A program made the position numbers and the translations under genes. This document shows, one piece after another, positions 54,631 to 63,941 of a stretch of DNA of 64,000 nucleotides (its first letter is position 1; each line of letters starts with the position of its first letter). The DNA comes from Lysinibacillus xylanilyticus (GTDB lineage: Bacteria > Bacillota > Bacilli > Bacillales_A > Planococcaceae). The notes under the pieces were generated by a model. That model saw only the letters and a program-made list of their open reading frames with translations, did no database searches and was not told where the DNA came from. The stretch is taken from contig NZ_LFXJ01000010.1 of the NCBI RefSeq assembly GCF_001183605.1, positions 496,001 through 560,000 on the forward strand, in the 5' to 3' direction.

Positions 54631-54640
54631 TTTCACAAAT
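54631..54640. promoter_or_regulatory. Possible ResD site in the ctaA-ctaB intergenic region
   Basis: TTTCACAAAT (reverse complement ATTTGTGAAA) resembles the TTTGTGAAT box of the respiratory regulator ResD, which controls ctaA and ctaB in B. subtilis. The 325-nt divergent region (54519-54843) shows a TATAGT at 54792 without a good -35. Confidence 0.35.
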
Positions 54641-54843
54641 TGTTCATAATTTCGTACTCTAACCTTCACAATTCATTTTAGAAAATGATTTACTATAGAT
54701 ATGTTGTTTTTAATTATTTTTCTAGACAAAGCTAATTTTTACAACTTCATCTAAATTTCACTTAATGTCTAGAAATCAATCGCAAATTTCGCTATAGTAA
54801 TTGGTAGCGGAATATGCTTACAAAAATGAAAGGAGAAGGTATC

Positions 54844-55761
54844 ATGTCAAACGGTCGTGCACTGACGGCTACTAGAAATAGTGGACCAGCATCAACATCT
54901 GTTGTAAAAGATTTCTTAGCACTAATAAAAATTGGAATCGTTAACTCGAATCTTGTCACTACGTTTACAGGGATGTGGCTGGCATTTCAATTTACTAGTA
55001 GACACTTCTTGCAAGAGCTCGATGTCATATTGTTCACCATGCTGGGTGCAGCATTAATTATAGGTGGCTCAGGCGCAATGAATAACTTTATTGATCAGGA
55101 TATTGATCCAATCATGAAAAGAACGAAGGGTAGACCGACAGTAACGGGTAGATTTAAGCCGAATTTTGTATTGACCATTGCCCTCTCATTTTTAATTGTA
55201 GGTGAAATTTTGTTATTTGCGGCATCGTTTGCGGCCGGCATGTGGGGACTATTAGGGATATTTGCTTATGTTGTTCTGTACTCAATGTGGTCAAAGAGGA
55301 AGCATGTTAGTAACACGGTTGTAGGAAGTATTTCAGGGGCGATTCCACCAGTTATTGGGTTTGCAGCTGTTGAACCTGCATTAGGTCCTGGAGCACTTGC
55401 CTTATTCCTCATCATGTTTGCATGGCAACCACCGCATTTTTATGCACTTGCTATGAAGCGTACTGAGGAATATCGTGCAGCTAATATACCAATGCTACCT
55501 GTAGTAAAAGGATTTAAACGTACAAAGTACTCAATGTTATTCTGGATTCTTTTATTATTACCATTACCATTCCTTTTACCAGAGCTTGGGGTTGGCTTCT
55601 TAATTCTTGCCACTGCATTGAACTTGGGCTGGTTGATTCTAGCTTTTAAAGGCTTTACCACAAAAGATGATATGAAATGGGCAAATAAAATGTTTATCTA
55701 TTCGTTGAATCATATGACCATACTATTTGTATCCATCATAATTTTTGCGTTGTTTAGCTAA
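54844..55761 (+). CDS. ctaB: Protoheme IX farnesyltransferase (heme O synthase) CtaB
   Basis: 305 residues from ATG 54844 (SD AAAGGAGAAGG; the 10-codon upstream extension starts before this SD). UbiA prenyltransferase with NNFIDQDIDPIMKRTKGRP (first Asp-rich motif) and MFAWQPPHFYALAMKRTEEYRAANIPMLP. Adds farnesyl to heme B; its product feeds CtaA. Confidence 0.96.
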   Translation: MSNGRALTATRNSGPASTSVVKDFLALIKIGIVNSNLVTTFTGMWLAFQFTSRHFLQELDVILFTMLGAALIIGGSGAMNNFIDQDIDPIMKRTKGRPTVTGRFKPNFVLTIALSFLIVGEILLFAASFAAGMWGLLGIFAYVVLYSMWSKRKHVSNTVVGSISGAIPPVIGFAAVEPALGPGALALFLIMFAWQPPHFYALAMKRTEEYRAANIPMLPVVKGFKRTKYSMLFWILLLLPLPFLLPELGVGFLILATALNLGWLILAFKGFTTKDDMKWANKMFIYSLNHMTILFVSIIIFALFS

Positions 55762-55861
55762 ATTTAGGAATTCTTTCTTTTCCTAAAGAATTCATATAGA
55801 CAGAACTTATTTCCTAGGTACACATGAAAATACAACAAAGAAAGAGGGGTTTAATTAAGCT

Positions 55862-56950
55862 ATGATGAAAGGGCTTAAAAAGTGGCGTCTTTTTTCACTA
55901 CTAGCAGTGATGATGGTTTTCCTTTCTGGTTGTGGTGAAGATTATATTTCTACACTGAAACCATCTGGTCAAGTAGGTAAAGAACAATTCAATCTATTAA
56001 TGCTAGCTACTGGGATTATGACGTTAGTTGTAGTAATAGTATCCGTTATCTATTTACTTGCATTCTTAAAATTCCGCCGTTCAAAAGTTGGCGAGAACGT
56101 TATTCCTAAGCAAGTAGAAGGAAGTCACACTCTTGAAATAATTTGGACAGTTATTCCAATTATTTTATTACTAATCTTAGCTGTACCAGTTGTTACTGCT
56201 ACTTACAAATTTGCAGATGTTGCTGCGATGGACGAAGTAGATGAAAACGGTGACAAAACAGCACTTACAGTAAATGTAACTGCTAAATTATATTGGTGGG
56301 AGTTTGAATACCCTAACCAAGGTATTGTAACTGCACAAGAGTTAGTTGTACCAACAGGTCAAAAAGTTTACTTTAACTTAAAAGCTGCCGATGTTAAGCA
56401 CTCATTCTGGATTCCTGCTATAGGCGGTAAAATGGATACGAACGTAGATAACTTAAACAAGTTCTATCTAGAATTCGATAAAGAATCAAAAGACCTTAAA
56501 GACGGCGTATTCTATGGTAAATGTGCTGAGTTATGTGGTCCTTCACATGCTTTAATGGACTTCAAAGTTAAAGCATTAAGCCCAGATGCATTCGATACAT
56601 GGGTAGCTTCAATGAAAGCAACAGATGGAAAAATGCCTGACAAAACTTCAGCGGATCTTGGGGAAGCAACATTTGCTCAGAGCTGTATGGGTTGTCATGC
56701 TGTATCTGGTACAAGCGGTCCAGGTTCAAAAGGCCCTAACTTAACTGCATTTGGTGACCGTAACCGTGTTGCTGGTTTCTTAGAACATAATGAAGAAAAC
56801 TTAAAAGCTTGGATTAAGGATCCTGGGCAATTCAAACCAGGTAACTTAATGATGAACGCAGAAGGTACTGCTCCAATTTATGGCGACTTAACTGACGAAG
56901 AAATTCAAGCTCTAGCAACTTATATCATGGGATTATCTGTTGAGAAATAA
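55862..56950 (+). CDS. ctaC: Cytochrome caa3 oxidase subunit II
   Basis: 362 residues; lipoprotein signal with LSGC (Cys24), two TM helices (about 44-70, 90-112), CuA domain with KHSFWIPAIGG and CAELCGPSHALM ligands, then a fused cytochrome c domain with heme site CMGCH and axial Met in PGNLMMNAEG. The fusion defines the caa3 type. The oxidase passes electrons from membrane c cytochromes to subunit I. Confidence 0.97.
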   Translation: MMKGLKKWRLFSLLAVMMVFLSGCGEDYISTLKPSGQVGKEQFNLLMLATGIMTLVVVIVSVIYLLAFLKFRRSKVGENVIPKQVEGSHTLEIIWTVIPIILLLILAVPVVTATYKFADVAAMDEVDENGDKTALTVNVTAKLYWWEFEYPNQGIVTAQELVVPTGQKVYFNLKAADVKHSFWIPAIGGKMDTNVDNLNKFYLEFDKESKDLKDGVFYGKCAELCGPSHALMDFKVKALSPDAFDTWVASMKATDGKMPDKTSADLGEATFAQSCMGCHAVSGTSGPGSKGPNLTAFGDRNRVAGFLEHNEENLKAWIKDPGQFKPGNLMMNAEGTAPIYGDLTDEEIQALATYIMGLSVEK

Positions 56951-56991
56951 TTTTAAGTTTTATGTAACAAACTTTGAGGGAGGTAAAAGTT

Positions 56992-58875
56992 GTGAGCTCA
57001 TACACACAGAAAAAGGGCTTTGGAGCAACTGTCTGGGACTACATTACAACTGTTGACCATAAAAAGTTAGCAGTAATGTATTTATTAGCCGGTACATTGT
57101 TCTTCGCTATCGCTGGTTTTGAAGCGTTATTAATGCGTATTCAATTAATGAAACCAAATAACGATTTCATCTCAGCTGGTTTTTTCAATGAATTATTAAC
57201 AATGCACGGAACAACAATGTTATTCCTAGCTGCGACTCCATTACTATTCGCATTTATGAACATGCTTGTACCATTACAAATTGGTGCGCGTGACGTAGCA
57301 TTCCCGTTCCTTAACTCTTTAGGGTTCTGGTTATTCTTCCTAGGTGCATTATTCCTTCACCTATCATTCTTTATGGGTGGCGCACCTGATGCGGGCTGGA
57401 CGTCTTATGCATCATTATCTTTATATTCCCCAGGACATGGTATTGATTTCTATGTTCTCGGTTTACAAATATCAGGGGCAGGTACATTAATATCAGGTCT
57501 TAACTTTATTGTTACGATTATTACAATGCGTGCTCCAGGTATGACATTCATGCGTATGCCATTATTCACTTGGACTGCACTTGTATCAAGTGCATTAATT
57601 TTATTCGCATTCCCTCCATTAACAATTGGTTTATTAATGATGTTATTTGACCGTATGTTCGGTGGTAACTTCTTTGACCATACAATGGGTGGTAACACAA
57701 TTATTTGGGAACACTTATTCTGGATCTTCGGACACCCAGAGGTTTATATCTTAGTATTACCAGCGTTTGGTTTATTCTCTGAGATTATTCCAGCGTTCTC
57801 TCGTAAGCGTTTATTTGGATACTCTTCAATGGTATTCGCAACAATTTTAATCGGTTTCTTAGGGTTCATGGTTTGGGCTCACCACATGTTTACAGTTGGT
57901 CTTGGGCCAACAGCTAACGCAATCTTTGCTGTTGCAACAATGGCAATTGCCGTTCCAACAGGTATGAAAGTATTTAACTGGATCTTAACTATTTGGGGCG
58001 GATCTATTAAAGTTACAACACCAATGCTTTATGCACTTGGTTTCATCCCGTCATTCGTTGCGGGTGGTGTTACAGGGGTAATGCAAGCATCTGCACCTCT
58101 TGACTATCAATTACACGATTCTTACTTTATCGTTGCTCACTTCCACTATGTAATCGTTGGTGGTATCGTAACAGCGTTATTTGGTTCAGCGCACTTCTAC
58201 TGGCCAATTTTCTTCAACCGTATGTTAAACGAAACACTTGGTAAAATTACTTTCTGGGTATTCTTTATTGGATTCCATTTAACGTTCTTCGTTCAACACT
58301 TCTTAGGTTTAATGGGTATGCCACGTCGCGTATTCACTTACATGGAAGGTCAAGGTTGGGATCAGTTCAACTATATCTCTACAATCGGTGCATTAATGAT
58401 GGGTGTAGGGGTTATCTTAATGGTAATCAACTGCTTAATGTCAATCAAAGGCAAACCAGCAGGTCGCGATCCATGGGGCGATGGACGTACATTAGAATGG
58501 TCAATTCCACAACCAATCCCATTCTATAACTTCCGTCAAACACCACTTGTTCGTGGTTTAGATCCTTGGTGGATTGAAAAACAAGAAGGTAATAAAGAAA
58601 TTACATTTGCTGAGCCAGTCGGTGATATTCATATGCCAAATAACTCAGCTATCCCATTTGTTATTTCTATAGGTATGTTTATCGCGGCATTCGGTGCTCT
58701 TTATAATCCAGATGCAGATAAACCTTGGTCAATTTATGTTTTAATTGCAGGTCTTGCAATTACATTTGGTGCTATGATTTTCCGTTCTGTTAAGGACGAT
58801 CACGGCTTCCACTTACACAAAGAAGAAATTCTTGAAATTGAAGAACATCTTTACGGCAAAGGAGGAAATAAATAA
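56992..58875 (+). CDS. ctaD: Cytochrome caa3 oxidase subunit I
   Basis: 627 residues from GTG 56992 (SD GAGGGAGGT); an upstream TTG (56974) overlaps that SD. About 14 hydrophobic segments; heme a ligand in MHGTTMLF, CuB/heme a3 site in FGHPEVYILVLPAFG with Tyr crosslink, HH pair in MVWAHHMF, and HFHYVIVGG. The C-terminus carries the extra helices typical of Bacillus CtaD. Confidence 0.97.
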   Translation: MSSYTQKKGFGATVWDYITTVDHKKLAVMYLLAGTLFFAIAGFEALLMRIQLMKPNNDFISAGFFNELLTMHGTTMLFLAATPLLFAFMNMLVPLQIGARDVAFPFLNSLGFWLFFLGALFLHLSFFMGGAPDAGWTSYASLSLYSPGHGIDFYVLGLQISGAGTLISGLNFIVTIITMRAPGMTFMRMPLFTWTALVSSALILFAFPPLTIGLLMMLFDRMFGGNFFDHTMGGNTIIWEHLFWIFGHPEVYILVLPAFGLFSEIIPAFSRKRLFGYSSMVFATILIGFLGFMVWAHHMFTVGLGPTANAIFAVATMAIAVPTGMKVFNWILTIWGGSIKVTTPMLYALGFIPSFVAGGVTGVMQASAPLDYQLHDSYFIVAHFHYVIVGGIVTALFGSAHFYWPIFFNRMLNETLGKITFWVFFIGFHLTFFVQHFLGLMGMPRRVFTYMEGQGWDQFNYISTIGALMMGVGVILMVINCLMSIKGKPAGRDPWGDGRTLEWSIPQPIPFYNFRQTPLVRGLDPWWIEKQEGNKEITFAEPVGDIHMPNNSAIPFVISIGMFIAAFGALYNPDADKPWSIYVLIAGLAITFGAMIFRSVKDDHGFHLHKEEILEIEEHLYGKGGNK

Positions 58876-59501
58876 TGGATTTCAATACTAAATTTACTCC
58901 TCATACTTGGCCAGATCATCCTGAACAGGCTACGATGGAAGGGAAAAATAAAGTTGTTGGTTTCTGGATTTTCCTTGCCTGTGAAGTTGTACTTTTCGCA
59001 AGTTTATTCGCTACTTACCTAGCGCTTAAGAACAAAGGGCCTGCTGGCATGGAGTTCACAACACAAAGTTTATTTGAATTACCTTTAGCTTTCGCAATGA
59101 CGATGTTATTATTAACATCTTCACTAACATCTGTTTATGCAATTTACCATATGCGTAACTTTAATTTTAAAGCTATGCAAACTTGGTTGGGTATAACAGT
59201 ACTTTTAGGTCTTGGATTCTTAGGTCTGGAAATTTATGAATTCAATCATTATGTAGGTCTTGGCTTTACATTTAACCAATCTGCATTCTCAACTTCGTTT
59301 TATTCATTAGTTGGTACACATGGTTTCCACGTAACATTAGGTCTTGTGTGGATTACTACGTTAATGCTTCGTAATGCTAAACGTGGTCTTAACTTATACA
59401 ATGCACCTAAATTCTTCGTGGCTGCTTTATACTGGCACTTTATCGACGTAGTTTGGGTATTCATCTTTACAGTAGTATACTTGATGGGAGTGATCGGATA
59501 A
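58875..59501 (+). CDS. ctaE: Cytochrome caa3 oxidase subunit III
   Basis: 208 residues, five hydrophobic helices; FWIFLACEVVLFASLFATY and YWHFIDVVWVFIFTVVYL are subunit III signatures. Overlaps ctaD by 1 nt (TAATG), so coupled. Confidence 0.96.
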   Translation: MDFNTKFTPHTWPDHPEQATMEGKNKVVGFWIFLACEVVLFASLFATYLALKNKGPAGMEFTTQSLFELPLAFAMTMLLLTSSLTSVYAIYHMRNFNFKAMQTWLGITVLLGLGFLGLEIYEFNHYVGLGFTFNQSAFSTSFYSLVGTHGFHVTLGLVWITTLMLRNAKRGLNLYNAPKFFVAALYWHFIDVVWVFIFTVVYLMGVIG

Positions 59502-59502
59502 T

Positions 59503-59847
59503 ATGTCATCACACGATACATCTATAGTTGCTAAGTCTCAGGCGCAATACGAGTATGATCGTCACCATAATGCCGTTCATATGCGTAAACAAGTAATTAA
59601 CTTTGCGATTATGATTTTCTTTACGTTTATCGCATTCGCAGTAGTTGCAGCAGATTTTTCTAAATACTTAATTTTACCGCTCATCTTATTGCTTGCTGGC
59701 GTACAAGTTGTTCTTCAACTTTACTCTTTCATGCACTTAGAAGACAAAAAAACACACTTCGGTGGTGTAATTGGTTTCTTCATGTGGATGGGTATACTAA
59801 TCGCATTTACATTCTTCTTAGCATTTTTAACAATTATTTGGTGGTAA
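59503..59847 (+). CDS. ctaF: Cytochrome caa3 oxidase subunit IV
   Basis: 114 residues with three hydrophobic helices and HLEDKKTHFGG; the COX4 pro-type small subunit. It starts 1 nt after ctaE. Ends the operon with a terminator at 59853. Confidence 0.94.
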   Translation: MSSHDTSIVAKSQAQYEYDRHHNAVHMRKQVINFAIMIFFTFIAFAVVAADFSKYLILPLILLLAGVQVVLQLYSFMHLEDKKTHFGGVIGFFMWMGILIAFTFFLAFLTIIWW

Positions 59848-59852
59848 TCACC

Positions 59853-59899
59853 AAAAAAGCACGTTCTCTACCTAGCGTAGGAACGTGCTTTTCTTTTTG
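59853..59899 (+). terminator. Terminator of ctaCDEF
   Basis: AAAAGCACGTTC and GAACGTGCTTTT form a 12-bp stem with an inner CTAC / GTAG pairing, followed by CTTTTT. Confidence 0.93.
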
Positions 59900-59974
59900 G
59901 GTTCAATTCACGGATATAGTGATGAGCAGGTAAGAACCAAGGCATCACATTATGGTTCTTGAGCAAAATGAGTG

Positions 59975-60158
59975 GTTGATTTCCGTTCCGACTGGGCGCT
60001 TTCCTGGGGGCGTCCGATGAGCCGCTTCGCTTCGCTGCAGGGTCTCGGGCCAACACGATGTTGGTCACGAAGGCGTTATCACAGGATGTGATGATTTTAG
60101 CCTTCGTTCCTCTTTTCGCTGATCCCCGAGGAGTCGCCCAGTCTCCACTCCAATCAAC
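59975..60158. repeat. Family A repeat copy with a family B-like insert at its centre
   Basis: Reverse orientation relative to 2609-2731. The outer parts match that copy closely (CGCTTTCCTGGGGGCGTCC, GAGTCGCCCAGTCTCCACTCC). Between them, where copy 1 has only about ten bases, lies about 70 nt with GGGCCAACACGATGTTGG, GGATGTGATGATTTTAGCC and CGTTCCTCTTTTCGC, related to 15567-15650 and 25260-25330. Confidence 0.8.
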
Positions 60159-60235
60159 TAATTCACATAGCATGTATTCTTTGACATGTCGGTTTAATTT
60201 AAGTGATAAAACGCAACTTTAGCAAAAGGGTTTTA

Positions 60236-60302
60236 TCTGTGCGAAAGCAGCAACAGTAACAAATGTTTTCTGCGCGAAAACAAAGTGTCAGCGGCAACAA
60301 TG
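60236..60302. repeat. Fragment of family C repeat
   Basis: CTGTGCGAAAGC, AAATGTTTTCTGCGCGAAAAC and GTCAGCGGCAACAATG correspond to reversed pieces of the family C interior. Lies in the 932-nt gene-free stretch between ctaF and ctaG. Confidence 0.55.
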
Positions 60303-60403
60303 TCAATTACCTCTCTGTTATAAATATATTCTGTTTCAATTATAGTGCGTTGTCATAGCGTCCACTTTTAAAATGATAAAATTAATAAAAATTCTACGCT
60401 ACT

Positions 60404-60581
60404 GTTGATTGGAGTGGAAGGCTACTCGACTCCCGTGGGAAAGCGAGACAGGCGAGACCCTGCACGGAGCGGATGTTTTCTGTGCGAAAGCGTAGTGCTA
60501 ACGTAGCGGCAGCAACAACAGCGGAGGAAGCGGCTCGACGCTCGCCCACAGGAAAGCGAGTAGCCTGGAACGGAAATCACC
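60404..60581. repeat. Family A repeat copy with a family C insert at its centre
   Basis: Outer parts GTTGATTGGAGTGG, GACTCCCGTGGGAAAGCGAG and GCTCGCCCACAGGAAAGCGAG, CGGAAATCACC match family A. At the apex, GATGTTTTCTGTGCGAAAGC through GCAACAACAGCG (about 50 nt) is family C sequence. Closest relative is the copy inside the IS. Confidence 0.8.
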
Positions 60582-60718
60582 TCTACGTTATGATGATGAG
60601 CTAGCAAGAAATAATATAATTCATGTTGGGTTTATATACTTTGAATATTTTTTCTATAGATACGATAATCCTGTAAGAAAGGTAAACTATAGATAGTAAT
60701 TTGTTCACCTTTCGTTCA

Positions 60719-60747
60719 TTGCAGAATAAGTATAAGCGTTCTATAAT
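60719..60747 (+). promoter_or_regulatory. Sigma-A promoter of ctaG
   Basis: TTGCAG (60719-60724), 17-bp spacer, TATAAT (60742-60747), 32 nt before ctaG. It lets ctaG be transcribed apart from ctaCDEF. Confidence 0.75.
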
Positions 60748-60779
60748 AGGAGTACTGAAGTTAAAGGAGTGCGTTCTGT

Positions 60780-61709
60780 ATGCCACTTAGTATATTTGGT
60801 TTCCAAGCTTTATGGAGCCCATACTTAATAGGGGTTCTTGTTTTCATAACAGTCATCTATTTTCTAGTCACAACAAAGTGGCGCAAGGATTTTAAAGTAA
60901 GTGAGCCTTTGAAAAAAGAAGAGGCTATTTATTTTGTACTGGCAATGGTAACGATTTATATTATTAAAGGATCACCAATAGATTTAATGGCGCACATTAT
61001 GTTTACGATGCATATGGTGCAAATGGCTATTTTATTGTTACTTGTACCGATTTTCTTAATTAAGGGGATTCCTTGGTGGTTATGGAAAGTTGCGATTGAA
61101 GCACCAGTTGTTAAATCTTTATTTAAAGTACTTACACTCCCTGTCGTTGCGGTATTTGTGTTTATTGGTTTATTTTCTTTCTACCATTTACCTGCAGTAC
61201 TAGACTACATTAAATTAAACGAAACTTTACATGGTACATATACATTTGTATTATTTGTTTCAGCAGTTTTAATGTACTGGCCTTTGATACAAAAGATGCC
61301 TAATAGTTCGCAAATGAAACCTTTGCATAAGCTAGCCTATATCATTGCTAATGCGGTATTAATTACACCTGCGTGTGCATTAATTATATTTGCACCAAAT
61401 GCAATGTATGAAACATATACAAATGGTGAAGCGTGGCTAAAAGCAATGGAACTTTGTGTACCGGTTTCCACACTATCTAGTTTATCTCTATCAGGACCAG
61501 AGCTCTTTACAAATATGACACCTGTTGCCGATCAGCAACTAGGCGGTGTTTTAATGAAGATTTTACAAGAGCTTATTTTTGGTGTATTACTTGGATCAAT
61601 CTTTATTAATTGGTATCGTTCAGAACAAAAGGATCCTGATAAAATTACTGCTGATGCGTTAAAAGAACATCAAAAGAAATGGGAAAGTCAACAACAACAT
61701 CAGTTATAA
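60780..61709 (+). CDS. ctaG: Cytochrome c oxidase assembly factor CtaG (caa3 type)
   Basis: 309 residues, about seven hydrophobic helices; HIMFTMHMVQMAILLLLVPIFLIKGIPWW and MTPVADQQLGGVLMKI are family motifs. Needed for copper insertion/assembly of caa3 oxidase. SD AAAGGAGTG. Separated from ctaF by the repeats, unlike the tight cluster in B. subtilis. Confidence 0.94.
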   Translation: MPLSIFGFQALWSPYLIGVLVFITVIYFLVTTKWRKDFKVSEPLKKEEAIYFVLAMVTIYIIKGSPIDLMAHIMFTMHMVQMAILLLLVPIFLIKGIPWWLWKVAIEAPVVKSLFKVLTLPVVAVFVFIGLFSFYHLPAVLDYIKLNETLHGTYTFVLFVSAVLMYWPLIQKMPNSSQMKPLHKLAYIIANAVLITPACALIIFAPNAMYETYTNGEAWLKAMELCVPVSTLSSLSLSGPELFTNMTPVADQQLGGVLMKILQELIFGVLLGSIFINWYRSEQKDPDKITADALKEHQKKWESQQQHQL

Positions 61710-61743
61710 AAAGAAATTTTAATTTGTATAAGGGGTTTTGTAA

Positions 61744-62205
61744 ATGGAATTGCAAATTTTGCCTACTATAAGTACATCATTCATCGTTATTAGTGCAGTA
61801 CTTGTAGCTATTGGTTGGGGCTTAATTATAAAAAGAAAAGTTGAGGCACATAAAAAAGTAATGCTTGCAGCAGGAGTTGCAGCACTTATCTTCTTTATTA
61901 TATACGCTTCACGTACAGTCTTTATTGGTAACACAGCGTTTGGTGGAGGAGAAGATTTAAAGCCTTATTACACTTTCTTCTTAATTTTCCACATTACTCT
62001 CGCAACAACTGGAGCAGTATTTGGAATTGTTAGTATTATTTCTGGTTTGAAAACTAATCTAAAGCTTCACCGTCGTATTGGACCGATTACAAGTATTATC
62101 TGGTTCTTCGTAGCTATTACCGGAGTTTTAGTATACATTTTACTGTATATAATGTTTGAACCAGGTGAAACAACATCTGTCATTAAAGCAATTTTAGGAT
62201 TTTAA
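61744..62205 (+). CDS. DUF420 membrane protein (YozB-like)
   Basis: 153 residues, four hydrophobic helices; LPTISTSFIVISAVLVAIGWGLI, RTVFIGNTAFGG and HITLATTGAVFGI..LHRRIG match DUF420. Often linked to cytochrome oxidase genes. It lies 34 nt after ctaG, probably cotranscribed. Role unproven. Confidence 0.88.
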   Translation: MELQILPTISTSFIVISAVLVAIGWGLIIKRKVEAHKKVMLAAGVAALIFFIIYASRTVFIGNTAFGGGEDLKPYYTFFLIFHITLATTGAVFGIVSIISGLKTNLKLHRRIGPITSIIWFFVAITGVLVYILLYIMFEPGETTSVIKAILGF

Positions 62206-62286
62206 CTATTTTTAGTGGGTGGACAAACATCCGCAGGCCTAAATACAAGCCGATTCCGGACGCAATTATGCCGAGTCATAATTGAT
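62206..62286. repeat. Family B repeat copy
   Basis: ACAAACATCCGCAGGCC, CCGATTCCGGACGC and CAATTATGCCGAGTCATAATTG close to the copy at 2346-2436. It starts at the stop codon of the DUF420 gene. Confidence 0.75.
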
Positions 62287-62289
62287 AAA

Positions 62290-62334
62290 AAAAAATCTCC
62301 CTCCTTATTTTTGAGAAGGTGGGAGATTTTTTAT
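62290..62334. terminator. Bidirectional terminator
   Basis: AAAATCTCCC and GGGAGATTTT form a 10-bp stem, extended by imperfect pairing inward, with A and T flanks. It lies between DUF420 and the convergent permease; its right arm overlaps the last codons of the permease gene. Confidence 0.85.
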
Positions 62335-63369
62335 GGATGTTTGTTTAAATAGGGAAACGAAAACAACAACGAGTAAAGGACCAATTAAAATACCGGGAAA
62401 TCCAAACATTTCAAAACCGATAAACATTGCAATAAAAGTTGTTAGTGAGGAGAGTCCAACTTTATTTCCAATAACTCTGGGCTCAATCATACGTCGAACT
62501 AAAAATTGTATGATTGTAAGTGCGACTAGCGCAACAGCATAGATATAATCACCTGTAAAGGCTTTGTATATAGCCCAAGGAAGAAGTAAAATAAATGAAT
62601 CTAAAAAAGGAACGAAATCTAAAATGACTAGTAAAAGTGCTAAAATAAGTGGGAATGGTGTTTTAAGAAAATAAAAGGTTCCAAAAGCTACAACAAAAAT
62701 GCAAATACCCACTAAAAATTGTGCTTTTACAAAACCAAATAAAGCAAGTTTTACTCGCTCTCCAATAAATAGTATTTTTTGATGATAATGAAACGAAATA
62801 GGTGCAAATATTTTACGGTTAATACTCGGTAATTCTAAAAGAAACATATATAATACAATCCAATAAACAAAAATATCAAACAAACGAGAAGTTATATACG
62901 TAAGTGAAGATGACCAAACATTCAAATTTGTTAAAGAAAGAGCATATTTCTCGATTGAAGATAGAGCCCGTGCTATCATAAGTTGAATTTGTATAACAAG
63001 ATCTAAGGGTAAATGATAAGTAAAGTTGGAAAGCTTGGATTGTATTTGAATCCATAGTGCTGATAGCTGATTAAGGTACTCTGGAATATGAACGATAAAT
63101 GTTGAAAATTGTTTCCAGCTTATAAATATAATGAGAATACATAATAGTAATGTCATGCTTGAGAAGAGCAAGAAAAAAATAGATGCGACTATTTTGCGTT
63201 TTTTTCGGAACCGTTTACTAATTCGTATGATGACAGGTTCCAATAATAATGCAGTTACGTAGGCAAGCAGTATGGGTAATGACAGGGATATAAACCAGAG
63301 AATTGCAATTCCGATAGCTATAACGATGATCGGATGGCGAAAAAAGGGGTGTTTGAAAAATTGTAACAT
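62305..63369 (-). CDS. AI-2E family transporter (YtvI/PerM type permease)
   Basis: 354 residues, about eight hydrophobic segments with a cluster at the C-terminus: LLVILDFVPFLDSFILLLPWAIYKAFTG and RRMIEPRVIGNKVGLSSLTTFIAMFIGFEMFGFPGILIGPLLVVV are diagnostic. Members move autoinducer-2, Na+ or other small solutes; substrate unknown. It may be cotranscribed with no other gene. A terminator precedes it at 63437. Confidence 0.92.
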   Translation of the reverse strand: MLQFFKHPFFRHPIIVIAIGIAILWFISLSLPILLAYVTALLLEPVIIRISKRFRKKRKIVASIFFLLFSSMTLLLCILIIFISWKQFSTFIVHIPEYLNQLSALWIQIQSKLSNFTYHLPLDLVIQIQLMIARALSSIEKYALSLTNLNVWSSSLTYITSRLFDIFVYWIVLYMFLLELPSINRKIFAPISFHYHQKILFIGERVKLALFGFVKAQFLVGICIFVVAFGTFYFLKTPFPLILALLLVILDFVPFLDSFILLLPWAIYKAFTGDYIYAVALVALTIIQFLVRRMIEPRVIGNKVGLSSLTTFIAMFIGFEMFGFPGILIGPLLVVVFVSLFKQTSIKNLPPSQK

Positions 63370-63436
63370 TTATCTCACCTACATCATGTAAAAGATATAG
63401 TTAGTATGAGAAGAAATAAGATTTTTACTCAAAATA

Positions 63437-63462
63437 AAAAAGACTGGACTACCAGTCTTTTC
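63437..63462 (-). terminator. Terminator of the YugN-like gene
   Basis: AAAAGACTGG and CCAGTCTTTT form a 10-bp stem around ACTA; on the minus strand followed by TTTATTTTG. Confidence 0.8.
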
Positions 63463-63575
63463 AGATTTAGCTATTGCACTGCATGCTGTTGCCAATTTGC
63501 TGTTAACCTTAATAAAAAATAAAATAATTTCGATGTTTAATCGACATGTATGCAAAGTGAAATAACTATCTAAAA

Positions 63576-63941
63576 TTATGCATGAATTTTAAAAGCTTCT
63601 AGGTCTAATTTAACCTTTTTTAAGATTTCTTCACATTTTTTTACAAGATGAGCTGGATAAACTTCATCATCACCATACTCAACGCCGTGTGGATAGTAGT
63701 ACTTACCAAGTACTGGTTTCATTAGTGTTAAGATCGCATCGTGTGCACCAACATCACCAGATTTAGCATATGAGAATACACGTAGGTAATAACGACCTTC
63801 ACGAGTATCGAAACGCTTATCAAATGTCATACGCTCGTAATCCCAGCCGCCATCACATTCTAAGCCATTTTTTTTCATGACGCTTACAATAAGTTCTTGA
63901 TCAGCTGTTAAATTTTCAAGGTTAGTATTTTCGAAATACAT
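63576..63941 (-). CDS. YugN-like family protein
   Basis: 121 residues; CDGGWDYERMTFDKRFDTREGRYYLRVFSYAKSGDVG is characteristic of the YugN-like family. Soluble; function unknown. In B. subtilis the gene after ctaG is ylbA, and this may be its counterpart, but I cannot confirm. SD AAAGGAGG. Confidence 0.88.
   Translation of the reverse strand: MYFENTNLENLTADQELIVSVMKKNGLECDGGWDYERMTFDKRFDTREGRYYLRVFSYAKSGDVGAHDAILTLMKPVLGKYYYPHGVEYGDDEVYPAHLVKKCEEILKKVKLDLEAFKIHA

Noticed and set aside
59868-60607. 101-codon and 61-codon minus-strand ORFs between ctaF and ctaG
   Set aside because: Both are translations of family A repeats; equivalent frames are not kept in other copies.
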